Assembly (NCBI GenBank): GCA_030054195.1
Contig: JASGCJ010000002.1
Span: 25,777 to 89,776, forward strand
Reading direction: 5' to 3'
Length of the DNA: 64,000 bases
Origin: Minisyncoccota bacterium
Lineage (GTDB): Bacteria; Verrucomicrobiota; Verrucomicrobiia; Methylacidiphilales; Verrucolacustridaceae
Shown here: positions 16,861 to 25,450 of the stretch, piece after piece
Numbering within the stretch: the first letter of the stretch is position 1
Layout: each line of letters begins with the position of its first letter
Program-made: the position numbers and the translations under genes
The notes under the pieces: model-generated
Database searches by the model: none
What the model was told of the DNA's origin: nothing
What the model saw: the letters and a program-made list of their open reading frames with translations, nothing else

Positions 16861-17670
16861 GTGAAAATCATTCGTCATCTCGATTCCGAAGGTCGAATCA
16901 CCCATTCTGAACTGCAAGCAGACGGCACCGCCCTTCTATTAAAAGGCGACCTGCTTAACGGCTTTCAATCGACGGGGAAAAAAGCCGAAGTCAAAAAACT
17001 TCTCGCTCCCTTGGCTCCGATTCAGATTCTTGCCATCGGACTAAACTACCGAAGGCATGCCACGGAAATGGGCTCAAAGTTTCCTGAATATCCCGTTCTT
17101 TTCATCAAAAGCATCTCCTCTCTCCAGAATCCAGAAGATCCCATCCTTCTCCCACGTCACCTCCGAAGCGATCGCGTCGACTACGAATGCGAACTCGCCG
17201 TCGTCATCGGACGTGATTGCAAAAACGTTTCCGCCTCGAAAGCGTTCGACTATGTCACAGGCTACACCTGCGCCAATGATGTCAGTGCCCGCGACTGGCA
17301 GAAAAACGCTGGCGGCGGCCAATGGTGTCGCGGAAAGACCTTCGATACTTTCTGCCCAATTGGTCCCTGCCTCGTCACTCCCGACGAGATTCCCGATCCC
17401 CAGAATCTGAAGATTCGTACTCTACTCAACGAAGAAGCCGTCCAAGACTGGAGCACGAACGACATGATCTTCACCGTCGCCCAAATCATCGAATTTCTCA
17501 GTGGCAGCACCACTCTGCCCGCCGGAACGGTCATCCTGACTGGCACCCCCCACGGAGTAGGCATGGCCAGCACTCCTCCCCGCTGGCTCCGGCCAGGGGA
17601 TCAGATCACTATCGAAATTGAAAAGATCGGTTCGCTGACCAACCCCGTCGCTGAGGAGGTAACCCCTTAA
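16861..17670 (+). CDS. Fumarylacetoacetate hydrolase family protein
   Basis: 269 residues with an N-terminal ~60-residue cap and the FAH catalytic domain from ~65. Metal ligands lie in DYECELAVVIG (~100-110) and the following ANDVSARDW; PIGPCLV and LTGTPHGVG are family signatures. Members include acylpyruvases, oxaloacetate decarboxylases and 2-hydroxyhepta-diene-dioate isomerases, so the substrate is open. GTG 16861 opens directly with MKIIRHLDSEGR, a common start in the family, but has no clear ribosome site. Confidence 0.88.
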   Translation: MKIIRHLDSEGRITHSELQADGTALLLKGDLLNGFQSTGKKAEVKKLLAPLAPIQILAIGLNYRRHATEMGSKFPEYPVLFIKSISSLQNPEDPILLPRHLRSDRVDYECELAVVIGRDCKNVSASKAFDYVTGYTCANDVSARDWQKNAGGGQWCRGKTFDTFCPIGPCLVTPDEIPDPQNLKIRTLLNEEAVQDWSTNDMIFTVAQIIEFLSGSTTLPAGTVILTGTPHGVGMASTPPRWLRPGDQITIEIEKIGSLTNPVAEEVTP

Positions 17671-17818
17671 CGCAGGAATCCTTTAGCTAATCCGCAGTCC
17701 CCATGGATTATCTTCTCCGTCGTTTAAGGGAAAAGCGATTGGCACTCAGCAAGAGTAAATCCACCCAACGTATGCCAAAGTTGAACTAGATATCGTGTTG
17801 GGAGCCAATTGAGACGAA
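17671..17818. other. Convergent intergenic spacer
   Basis: 148 bases between the stops of the FAH-family gene and the SNF2 helicase. I see no tRNA, clear hairpin terminator or open frame in it. Confidence 0.6.
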
Positions 17819-20800
17819 CTAGTTAAGCAACTCCTGTAACTCCGCCCAATCTAACCCTCGTACGAAATCCTCCTCGCTCACCAATGTCCCCCGGAACAGC
17901 TCCTTTTTCCGCTCCTGTAGTCGTACAATTTTTTCCTCTACCGTGTCCCGAGCAATTAGTTTGTAGGAGCTAACGATCTTGTTCTGTCCAATGCGGTGTG
18001 CCCGAGCCGTCGCTTGATCCTCTACAGCAGGATTCCACCAAGGATCAAAATGGATCACGGTATCCGCCCCCGTTAAATTCAGCCCAGTGCCTCCCGCCTT
18101 CAAACTAATCAAGAAAACAGGAATATCATGATTTCGCTGAAACCGATTCACTTCTCCAGCTCGATCCAAGGTTCCTCCGTCCAAATAACAGAAAGGGGTC
18201 TTTCGTTTTCGCAGCTCCTCCTGCACGATCTTTAACATCGATACAAATTGGCTGAAAACTAGAATTCGATGCCCACCTGAAATCGCCTCTTCCAATCGAT
18301 CTAAAAAGTACTCCATTTTTCCCGAAGGTTCGCTCCACACTTTTGCTCCTGCTCCAGGATGCGGCAACAAACCCAAGTGACAGCACGCCTGTCGCAACCG
18401 CATCAGTACAGTAAGAACAGCAATCCGATCCCGCCCACCCGACGCCTTGCCCGAAAGTTCGCTGACCTGCTTTCGCCCCTCTTCCAAAATCTGCTGATAC
18501 ACCCCTTTCTGCTCATCCGTGAGTTCACAGTACGCAATCTGCTCAATCTTGGCGGGCAGGTCCTTGGCCACTTCTGCTTTGGTTCTACGCAGAAGAAATG
18601 GCCTCACTCGATGACGCAACCTCTGCTGCGCTTTTTCGTCACCCAACTTGGCTACAGGAATCTCATAACGATCTCGGAAATCCGTTGCTGTTCCCAAATA
18701 TCCGGGCATCAAGAAATCGTAGATCGACCACAGATCTAACAGGGAATTCTCCAAGGGAGTTCCTGTCAGAACCATTCGATGCTCACTCACCAGCTTCTTT
18801 ACCGACACCGCCGTCTGACTGGTTCGGTTCTTGATATTTTGCGCTTCATCGAGAATCACTGCGTCGAATTCCAGTTTCTCATACTCCGCAATATCCCTCC
18901 GCAGAAGCGCATAACTAGTAACGACAAGGTCGTGATCTGGAATTTTATTGAGCAGGGTTTTCCTTCCAGCTCCATGTAAGGCCAACACCTTCAGGCTAGG
19001 AGCAAACTTTTTTGCCTCGTCCACCCAGTTCATGACCAGGCTCGTCGGGCAAATCACCAAGCCTGGTAACTTCGTCTTATTTTGTGCTCTCCGAAGCTCG
19101 AGGAAAGCCAAAGTCTGCAAAGTTTTGCCTAATCCCATCTCATCCGCCAACACCCCGCCAAAATGATTCTTCGCCAAGTATAGCAACCATCCGATTCCCT
19201 CCCTCTGATAAGGGCGCACAATATTCTCCAGACGGTCGGGAAGTTTGGCCTCTTCATACGCAATCACCTCAGCTGGAGGCTTCCAGTTGGATTTACCACT
19301 GACGACCCAACCCGTGCCCCGAATCGCCTCCCCAAAATATCCACGAAATCTCTTCTCCAACTTGTATCGCGTGCCGTCGTTTCGAACCTGACAATCCTTC
19401 AAAACCTCCTGAAACTCGGCCACATCATCCGTGGGCACCAGAGCGATTCGTCCTCCCGCAAGACGATGGTGGCTCTGCCCCGTTTGAAGAAGTCTTTGCA
19501 CCTCAGCTGGCGAAAGTGCACTGCTTCCTGCCCCGGATCGAAAATCCACCTCCACCGTCAACCAAGACCCACCCGTATCCTTTAATGTCACCTCGGGCGC
19601 CACATAATCACATCGGCTCAGCAACGACTCCATCCTCGGCGTGACCTTCACCTCCCACTTCTGCCTCCAACGGGGCAAAATATTAGCCAAGAATGCCCCC
19701 ACCTTTCCCTCTCCCGCCAAAGTGTAGCGTTCCGCCGCACGTTGCCCGGGAAGAAATCCTGCCGCTAACAGCTCTCGTTGCGCCGTTCGCTCCATCGCCC
19801 TACCCCGGACCCGATATCTCTTCGGATCTGCACCATCCGGCATCCACGCATCCATTCCCTCATTCTGCCCAGGCATCCCCGTTAAAATATGGGACTCCTT
19901 TCCATACACCGCCTCTAGTTGACAACTGATTCCAGAAAGGAGTCCATCCAACTCCACTCGAATCTTGGGAGCAACCGTATCAAATTGCAGCCCCCGCAAC
20001 CTATCCCCAGCTTCCACTCGCACATGACGCTCTAAGAGGGGCATCTCCCTTTGCAAAAAGGTCGCCATTCCTTCACGTGAAACCGACCTCCCACCCTTCC
20101 TCAAACCCTCGTACGCAGCAGGCAGACTATCCAACAACTCCAGATGATCGCCTGCAAAACGCCATCTTCCTTGGCTCCCTTCAAAAACCTCACTTCCTGG
20201 AGGCCCAGGAGGTGCTTCCTCTAACTCCATATGCAAAACACCCTCCTGATCCAGTTCCGCCTTCAACCGTGTTCCCTCCAGCGCACGCGATACAATCAAA
20301 TGCTTCTTCCGGCCCACAAAAACTCTGGGATGCCCTAAAAGAATCGGAAAAAATAAATCTCGGTCCGATGCACTTAGCTCAGCCTCTCCATGCACCGAAG
20401 CTCCATCCATTTTTTCCAGCATCGAGAGAAGCACTGCATCCGACTCATCCACAATATAAGGCTCCACCTTCTCCACCGACACCGCATCCAAACTTTTTGT
20501 CGGTCCACCATCCACCGAGGCCTCAACCGTAAGCGGGATCTTTCCTGCCCTCCACGCCTTGCCCAGTTCCAAAGGAAGATGCACTTCCAAGGAAAGAGGC
20601 TTGGATCCTTTGCCCGCCAACTGCCCCAATACGCGCGGGAATCGCGGCGCCACGGCTCGTGCCGCCGCCGCAACAGGCCCAGCAACAGCTCCATTCGGCC
20701 GATGGACTGGCCCACCGGCCGCCTTACCATTTTTTTCCAAATATTTTAAACTTAGGGCGATGACATGAGGACATACCGTCCCGTACTCCCGCGCCTGACG

Positions 20801-21031
20801 GCAGCTACACAGATTCTCTACATCCGAAAGTCTCTTTCCTAATTTCAGTCGCGCATTCACGGTTCCAGTCCCCGCCTGCACCACACCCCCAAGCATCGGA
20901 TCTACCCAATCCACGGACATAACTTTCCCGGCTTCCCACAGAGAACGCCCCTCCTGCATCGCCCTCCATCCCCCGATTTCGAGCAACATCTCTTTTGTGA
21001 GTACCGACGGCACCGAACTATTTTCCGACAT
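17819..21031 (-). CDS. SWIM zinc finger-SNF2 family helicase
   Basis: 1070 residues. An N-terminal SWIM zinc finger has C75, C77, C87 and H89 (CSC…VCPH). A long middle region (~150-590) has no motif I recognise. The C-terminal SNF2/Swi2 ATPase has Walker A in DEMGLGKT (630-637), DEAQ at 728-731, LTGTPLENSLLDLWS and the helicase motif VI TARAHRIGQ near 1010. It is presumed to be a DNA translocase that remodels protein-DNA complexes, as in RapA and other bacterial SNF2 proteins; the target is unknown. The start is ATG 21031, directly downstream of a good promoter. Confidence 0.92.
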   Translation of the reverse strand: MSENSSVPSVLTKEMLLEIGGWRAMQEGRSLWEAGKVMSVDWVDPMLGGVVQAGTGTVNARLKLGKRLSDVENLCSCRQAREYGTVCPHVIALSLKYLEKNGKAAGGPVHRPNGAVAGPVAAAARAVAPRFPRVLGQLAGKGSKPLSLEVHLPLELGKAWRAGKIPLTVEASVDGGPTKSLDAVSVEKVEPYIVDESDAVLLSMLEKMDGASVHGEAELSASDRDLFFPILLGHPRVFVGRKKHLIVSRALEGTRLKAELDQEGVLHMELEEAPPGPPGSEVFEGSQGRWRFAGDHLELLDSLPAAYEGLRKGGRSVSREGMATFLQREMPLLERHVRVEAGDRLRGLQFDTVAPKIRVELDGLLSGISCQLEAVYGKESHILTGMPGQNEGMDAWMPDGADPKRYRVRGRAMERTAQRELLAAGFLPGQRAAERYTLAGEGKVGAFLANILPRWRQKWEVKVTPRMESLLSRCDYVAPEVTLKDTGGSWLTVEVDFRSGAGSSALSPAEVQRLLQTGQSHHRLAGGRIALVPTDDVAEFQEVLKDCQVRNDGTRYKLEKRFRGYFGEAIRGTGWVVSGKSNWKPPAEVIAYEEAKLPDRLENIVRPYQREGIGWLLYLAKNHFGGVLADEMGLGKTLQTLAFLELRRAQNKTKLPGLVICPTSLVMNWVDEAKKFAPSLKVLALHGAGRKTLLNKIPDHDLVVTSYALLRRDIAEYEKLEFDAVILDEAQNIKNRTSQTAVSVKKLVSEHRMVLTGTPLENSLLDLWSIYDFLMPGYLGTATDFRDRYEIPVAKLGDEKAQQRLRHRVRPFLLRRTKAEVAKDLPAKIEQIAYCELTDEQKGVYQQILEEGRKQVSELSGKASGGRDRIAVLTVLMRLRQACCHLGLLPHPGAGAKVWSEPSGKMEYFLDRLEEAISGGHRILVFSQFVSMLKIVQEELRKRKTPFCYLDGGTLDRAGEVNRFQRNHDIPVFLISLKAGGTGLNLTGADTVIHFDPWWNPAVEDQATARAHRIGQNKIVSSYKLIARDTVEEKIVRLQERKKELFRGTLVSEEDFVRGLDWAELQELLN

Positions 21032-21039
21032 ACTCTTAA

Positions 21040-21069
21040 ATCATAAGAAAAACCGACAAGCGCTGGCAA
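21040..21069 (-). promoter_or_regulatory. Sigma70-like promoter of the SNF2 helicase gene
   Basis: Read on the minus strand: -35 TTGCCA (21069-21064), 18-base spacer, -10 TATGAT (21045-21040). The expected start is two or three bases before the ATG at 21031, so the transcript would be nearly leaderless. Confidence 0.55.
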
Positions 21070-21167
21070 TCCCACCCTCCTACCCCTGTGCCTTCCTTGG
21101 GAACAACTTTTCTCCATCTTCAACTCTTTCCACCTCCTGCTTGTGCTGTAATATCTTATTTGAGCCT

Positions 21168-22187
21168 GTGACCCGTCCTAAACTTCTCCTCTCTGTTGTC
21201 GGTATCCTCGCCCTAACATGGGTCGGGCTTTGGATCGCTCAGGGCTGGGGCACCATCACTTTGGTCTTTGACAAAAAACCTCTCTCCATCGTCCTTCGAG
21301 CCTTCACCAGCCAATCGAAACTCAAAGTCATCACCGATATGGATTTAAACACTCCAATAACCATCCAAGTCCGTCGCGTCCCTGTGGTCGAAGCTCTTGA
21401 GGCTCTCCAAGCCGCGGCCGAATCCCGTGGATCCCTCGCTGTGATCCTCGCTCCAGACAACGCCTCCATGAAAAATCTTCTATCCACTCTTCCCAACCCA
21501 AAAACTGATTCAGGCACTCTCTCAATCGAGTATCGAACGCCTTGGCTTTTTCGTGGTGCTAGTAGCTCCCTTCCCATCGACCGAGACCCCAGAGAACAGG
21601 TCTGGAGCCCATCCCCCCAACTGCCCCTTCAACTCCTACCCCTTCTTGAACATGCCGCACAAAACACGGAAGTTCGGCTCTTGATTCCACAATCCTGGAA
21701 TCCAACTTTGAAAAAATCTCCCTCGTCGGGCCCCCTCTCGTCTTCGATTCCCAAATTAGCCAAAAGTGCAGGTGGCGAAGCTCAACTTGTCTTCCTTCTT
21801 CCAGCTCGTTCCGAACGAGATGGTCCTGGGACTCCCCCGTCCACCCAAGAGGCAAACCGCGGGACTCTCCGATGGACAGAACCTGCCGACCTTCCCCCCG
21901 ATGCGCTTCTCGCCCGCCTCGAATCCCGAATCCGTTCCCTTCCCTCGTCCGAACAAGGAGACGCCCGACAAGCCGCCCAAGAATCAGTCCGCCAATACCG
22001 TGAATGGTCCTCATTAACGACGGAGGAGGAGAGAGACAAGAAAGGGCAGGAAATTATGAACGATCCCGCACGGGCCGAACGTGCGGGCGAGGGATTCTCT
22101 CGTGCCATGCGCAAAATGAGCCCCGAACAACGATCCCAACGCTACCAACGGTATGTCGAACGCCGCTCCTCTAAGAAGGGGGGCTAA
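21168..22187 (+). CDS. Membrane-anchored protein with STN/secretin-N-like domain
   Basis: 339 residues, no close family recognised. A single N-terminal anchor (LLLSVVGILALTWVGLWIA) is followed by LVFDKKPLSIVLRAFTSQSKLKV and PITIQVRRVPVVEALEALQ at ~40-90. This beta-alpha pattern resembles the STN/secretin N-domain (a region that becomes structured against outer-membrane ring proteins). The remainder is Ser/Pro-rich, with a charged C-terminal helix. GTG 21168 is the first start that leaves the anchor at the very N-terminus. The prepilin gene follows 7 bases later, which hints at a role with a pilus or type II-like apparatus; this is inference. Confidence 0.6.
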   Translation: MTRPKLLLSVVGILALTWVGLWIAQGWGTITLVFDKKPLSIVLRAFTSQSKLKVITDMDLNTPITIQVRRVPVVEALEALQAAAESRGSLAVILAPDNASMKNLLSTLPNPKTDSGTLSIEYRTPWLFRGASSSLPIDRDPREQVWSPSPQLPLQLLPLLEHAAQNTEVRLLIPQSWNPTLKKSPSSGPLSSSIPKLAKSAGGEAQLVFLLPARSERDGPGTPPSTQEANRGTLRWTEPADLPPDALLARLESRIRSLPSSEQGDARQAAQESVRQYREWSSLTTEEERDKKGQEIMNDPARAERAGEGFSRAMRKMSPEQRSQRYQRYVERRSSKKGG

Positions 22188-22194
22188 ACCCTCC

Positions 22195-22764
22195 ATGCTT
22201 CGAGCACTCCAACGCAGAAATGCCTTCACTTTGGTCGAACTCCTTACCGTCATCACCATCATTGCAATGTTAGCCGGCATGATTTCCCCCTCCCTCCAAA
22301 GAGTGCGAGCGAAGGCAGAGACTACCGCCTGCCAATCCAACCTCCGCCAAATCGGCACTGCCGTTTGGCTCTACGTTCCAGACAACGGAAACAAATTTCC
22401 AAGTATTAACAACCCATGGGGTGAGCAAATCTTCACAAATGAAGGTGCGACAAACCTCCTCGGTGCGTTAGGCCCTTATGGATTAACCGCCAAGGTTCTC
22501 GCTTGCCCAGCCGATCTGCGGAGCAAAGAAAGCTACTACCGAAAATACACGAATAGCTACGAGTACCTTCCGTTCTCCTCAGATGAGGAAGCCGCGCCAG
22601 GAACGGCCACTATCTACGGTCGAAACGGAACATTTGAAATACCCTTCCGACGCCTCACCTTAGCTTGGGACGCCTCGGATGTTCACTCGGACGGATATGG
22701 ATTCAACGGATTGCGAGCGGACAACACGGTCTACAGCAGAACCAATAAACCCACCTATAAATAA
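22195..22764 (+). CDS. Type IV prepilin-like protein (PVC-type pseudopilin)
   Basis: 189 residues. MLRALQRRNA precedes FTLVELLTVITIIAMLAGMI, a type III (prepilin) signal; cleavage would follow A10, with Ala at -1 where Gly is usual. ACQSNLRQIGTAVWLYVPDN is the conserved block of the large pseudopilin families of Planctomycetes, Verrucomicrobia and Lentisphaerae, which I take as a lineage hint. The C-terminal half has AWDASDVHSDGYGFNGL. It is read after the membrane-anchored gene, with an AAGGGG-type ribosome site. Confidence 0.88.
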   Translation: MLRALQRRNAFTLVELLTVITIIAMLAGMISPSLQRVRAKAETTACQSNLRQIGTAVWLYVPDNGNKFPSINNPWGEQIFTNEGATNLLGALGPYGLTAKVLACPADLRSKESYYRKYTNSYEYLPFSSDEEAAPGTATIYGRNGTFEIPFRRLTLAWDASDVHSDGYGFNGLRADNTVYSRTNKPTYK

Positions 22765-22822
22765 CCTTTTTACAAACTCAAAAATACTCAACTCAGCTCG
22801 ATATTTAAGATAGGATAAGGGT

Positions 22823-23560
22823 GTGATTCGACTCGGCGTAAACATTGATCACCTCGCCACTCTTCGTCAGGCGAGGTACCGCGTCCCGATCCCAGGTGTA
22901 ATCCCAGAGCCCGATCCCGTCTCTCTCGCCCGTACCTGCCTTTTCGCAGGAGCTCACTCAATTACCGTTCACCTACGCGAGGATCGTCGCCACATCCAAG
23001 ACGATGACGTTCTCCGACTCGGCCACGAATGCCGCGAAAAGCTCAACCTCGAAATGGCTGCTACCCCTGCGATGCTGCAGTTCGCTCTCCGCCTCCAGCC
23101 TGCCGAAGTCTGCCTCGTCCCCGAAAACCGAGCCGAAGTCACCACCGAGGGCGGCCTCAACGCCGCCACCCAAATTCAAACTCTTGGTCCCATCATCGAA
23201 AAACTCACCCAATCCAAGATTATCACGAGCCTCTTTCTCGATCCCGACCCCCGCCAAATCGATGCCGCCGCCAGCCTCCAAGCCCCGGTCATCGAACTGC
23301 ACACGGGTCGATTTGCCGACGCTAACCCGGCGGATCGACCTGTCGCTTTAGACCAACTCAGATCTGCCGCAGAGCAGGCCCACTGCCTAAAAATACAAGT
23401 CAACGCTGGCCACGGACTTCGCCTTTCGAACTTACCCGAACTTCTTTCCCTACCTCACCTTCATACACTGAACATCGGGCACTCTTTGGTTTCCCACGCC
23501 ATCAACGTTGGTCTTGAACAGAGCGTCCGGGACTTTCTTCTAGCCATCAAAAAGAAATGA
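22823..23560 (+). CDS. pdxJ: Pyridoxine 5'-phosphate synthase
   Basis: 245 residues, the family's usual size. PdxJ condenses 1-deoxyxylulose 5-phosphate with 3-amino-2-oxopropyl phosphate to make pyridoxine phosphate. Signatures: LGVNIDHLATLRQAR at the N-terminus, HLREDRRHIQDDD with the catalytic His and the phosphate-binding region, and NAGHGL near 195. The GTG start at 22823 is preceded by GGATAAGG. The stop overlaps acpS (ATGA), the classical pdxJ-acpS pairing. Confidence 0.96.
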   Translation: MIRLGVNIDHLATLRQARYRVPIPGVIPEPDPVSLARTCLFAGAHSITVHLREDRRHIQDDDVLRLGHECREKLNLEMAATPAMLQFALRLQPAEVCLVPENRAEVTTEGGLNAATQIQTLGPIIEKLTQSKIITSLFLDPDPRQIDAAASLQAPVIELHTGRFADANPADRPVALDQLRSAAEQAHCLKIQVNAGHGLRLSNLPELLSLPHLHTLNIGHSLVSHAINVGLEQSVRDFLLAIKKK

Positions 23561-23949
23561 ATCCCGAACGAATCCTCGGCCTTGGCATGGATCTGGTCGA
23601 AATCGACCGGATTGAGGAATCCCTCAATCGATATGGGGATCGGTTCCTCCAAAAGATTTTTCATCCTGCAGAAATCGAATATGCCCGCACTCAATCCCGC
23701 CCTGCCGTCCCACTCGCCGCACGATTTGCCGCAAAGGAAGCCGCTTCCAAGGCTTTTGGAACTGGAATTGGCCAATCCTTGCCTTGGCTGGGAATGGAAA
23801 TCGAACGCCAATCCCACGGGGAACCTCTCCTTCGTTTCCACAGCCAAGGTGCCCAGCTTGCGAAAAACCGAGGAGTAACCCGGTCACTCGTCACCCTAAC
23901 ACATACCCGCACCCACTCGGCCGCCACAGTCATTCTTCTTGGCCCATGA
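23557..23949 (+). CDS. acpS: Holo-[acyl-carrier-protein] synthase
   Basis: 130 residues. Transfers 4'-phosphopantetheine from CoA to apo-ACP. The Mg-binding GMDLVEIDRIEESL and the RFAAKEAASKA signature are intact, in that order. It overlaps pdxJ upstream and the nnr gene downstream, both as ATGA, giving a tight pdxJ-acpS-nnr operon of cofactor genes. Confidence 0.96.
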   Translation: MNPERILGLGMDLVEIDRIEESLNRYGDRFLQKIFHPAEIEYARTQSRPAVPLAARFAAKEAASKAFGTGIGQSLPWLGMEIERQSHGEPLLRFHSQGAQLAKNRGVTRSLVTLTHTRTHSAATVILLGP

Positions 23950-25442
23950 TTGTCCTCCCACCCCAACTCGCCCGCTCATGGGAGGAAAAAAGTCTTCAAA
24001 GGGGGGCACGAATCAAAGATCTGATGCGTCAGGCCGTTGCAGGTGCCCTGCGCGAACTTCAACCATTCCTACCTAAGCCCTCCACCGCACTCATCCTCGT
24101 TGGACCCGGCCACAACGGGGACGATGCTTTTCTACTGGGACTCGAACTCAAAGAGCTTGGATGGGAGGTCGATTTTCTCTTATCCCGTAATCCAACCCGT
24201 CGGACCCATCCCGATTCTCGAGTCAAACCCAAGCACTGGAAAAAAGCCCTAATCTGGCCTGCCAAATCCTCCCGTTTTCTTAAGACAAAAGCTCCCCGAC
24301 TCGTTATCGACGGTCTGCTGGGTCTAGGTGCAACTCCTCCCCCACGTCCTGCAGAGGCCGCCATCCTAAACTGGATTTCCAACGAAAAGCGTAACTCCGA
24401 CCTCTACGTAGCCCTTGATCTACCTAGCGGTCTAAATCCCACTTCAGGTGCCACTCCGGGCGCAATCTTTCCCGCCGATCTCACGATCGCGCTTGGCTCT
24501 GTCAAATCAGGTTGCCTTAAAGACTCTGCCCTACCCCACGTCGGCCAACTCAGGGGTGTTCCTATCGAATTCACAACTCCAGCCCCCAAATCATCGGTCG
24601 ATTTTTTTCTTCCTCAAGAGGCCTACTCCATTCTTCGATCTCGTCCCTCCACTCTTCATAAACGCTCCGCAGGGGTGGTTCATCTATGGGCTGGTTCGTC
24701 AGAATATCCTGGAGCCGCCACTCTGACCTCCTTAGGAGCTTTACGATCAGGAGCTGGATATGTCCGCCTTTTTACCGACCGCTCCTTAACCCCGGCCCTA
24801 GCAACCTCTTTACCTGAACTACTTCTTCATCCACTCAACTCAAACGAAGCACCACCCATCCAAGAATTCTTGCAGGGGGCATCCAGCCTTATCGTGGGTC
24901 CCGGACTTCCCCCCACCACAGCTTTGCATGCGTTTCTTACCCAGCTCATTCCTCAATCCAAAGTTCCTATCGTCCTAGATGCAGGGGCATTAGAAATTCT
25001 TGCCCGCGATTCCAAAATGATCTCCTCCGCCGAAGCCCCAATTCTTTTGACCCCTCACGCTGGCGAACTGGCGCGTCTTCTTGGCAATCCCATACAGGAC
25101 CGGGCCGACGCAGCACAACTCTGGTTGAAAAGTTTTCCCAACACCCTCCTCGTCGCAAAGGGCCCCCACTCTCTTGTTGCGACCAAGGATCATCCTCTAA
25201 GCTTTAACTCCACGGGTGGACCTGCGCAGTCCACAGCAGGAATGGGAGATCTCCTCTCAGGTCTTCTTGGTGGGCTACTTGCACTCGGATACCCCCCTTT
25301 CGACGCAGCCCGCATCGCAGTTTGTTGGCATGGACTTGCATCCGATCAAGCTCTTGAAGCGGGTGGGCCCTCTACCTTGGCGACGGATCTTGTTCGCACT
25401 CTCCCTGGCTCTTGGCGATTCCTTAAGGGATGTGCAGTATAA
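23946..25442 (+). CDS. nnr: Bifunctional NAD(P)HX epimerase/ADP-dependent dehydratase
   Basis: 498 residues, the two-domain YjeF form that repairs hydrated NADH and NADPH. The N-terminal epimerase (~1-215) has GPGHNGDDA, DGLLGLG and DLPSGLNP. GPGNNGGDG is the usual form of the first motif, so the epimerase is somewhat divergent. The C-terminal dehydratase (~225-498) has LTPHAGELARLLG, AKGPHSLV and the nucleotide-binding TAGMGDLLSGLLGGLLALG. ATG 23946 overlaps the acpS stop as ATGA; longer readings that run back into acpS are rejected. Confidence 0.93.
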   Translation: MIVLPPQLARSWEEKSLQRGARIKDLMRQAVAGALRELQPFLPKPSTALILVGPGHNGDDAFLLGLELKELGWEVDFLLSRNPTRRTHPDSRVKPKHWKKALIWPAKSSRFLKTKAPRLVIDGLLGLGATPPPRPAEAAILNWISNEKRNSDLYVALDLPSGLNPTSGATPGAIFPADLTIALGSVKSGCLKDSALPHVGQLRGVPIEFTTPAPKSSVDFFLPQEAYSILRSRPSTLHKRSAGVVHLWAGSSEYPGAATLTSLGALRSGAGYVRLFTDRSLTPALATSLPELLLHPLNSNEAPPIQEFLQGASSLIVGPGLPPTTALHAFLTQLIPQSKVPIVLDAGALEILARDSKMISSAEAPILLTPHAGELARLLGNPIQDRADAAQLWLKSFPNTLLVAKGPHSLVATKDHPLSFNSTGGPAQSTAGMGDLLSGLLGGLLALGYPPFDAARIAVCWHGLASDQALEAGGPSTLATDLVRTLPGSWRFLKGCAV

Positions 25443-25450
25443 GATAAATC

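Noticed and set aside
20997-21167. Longer N-terminus for the membrane-anchored protein
   Set aside because: It would overlap the helicase promoter and place the membrane anchor internally; GTG 21168 fits a signal-anchor start.
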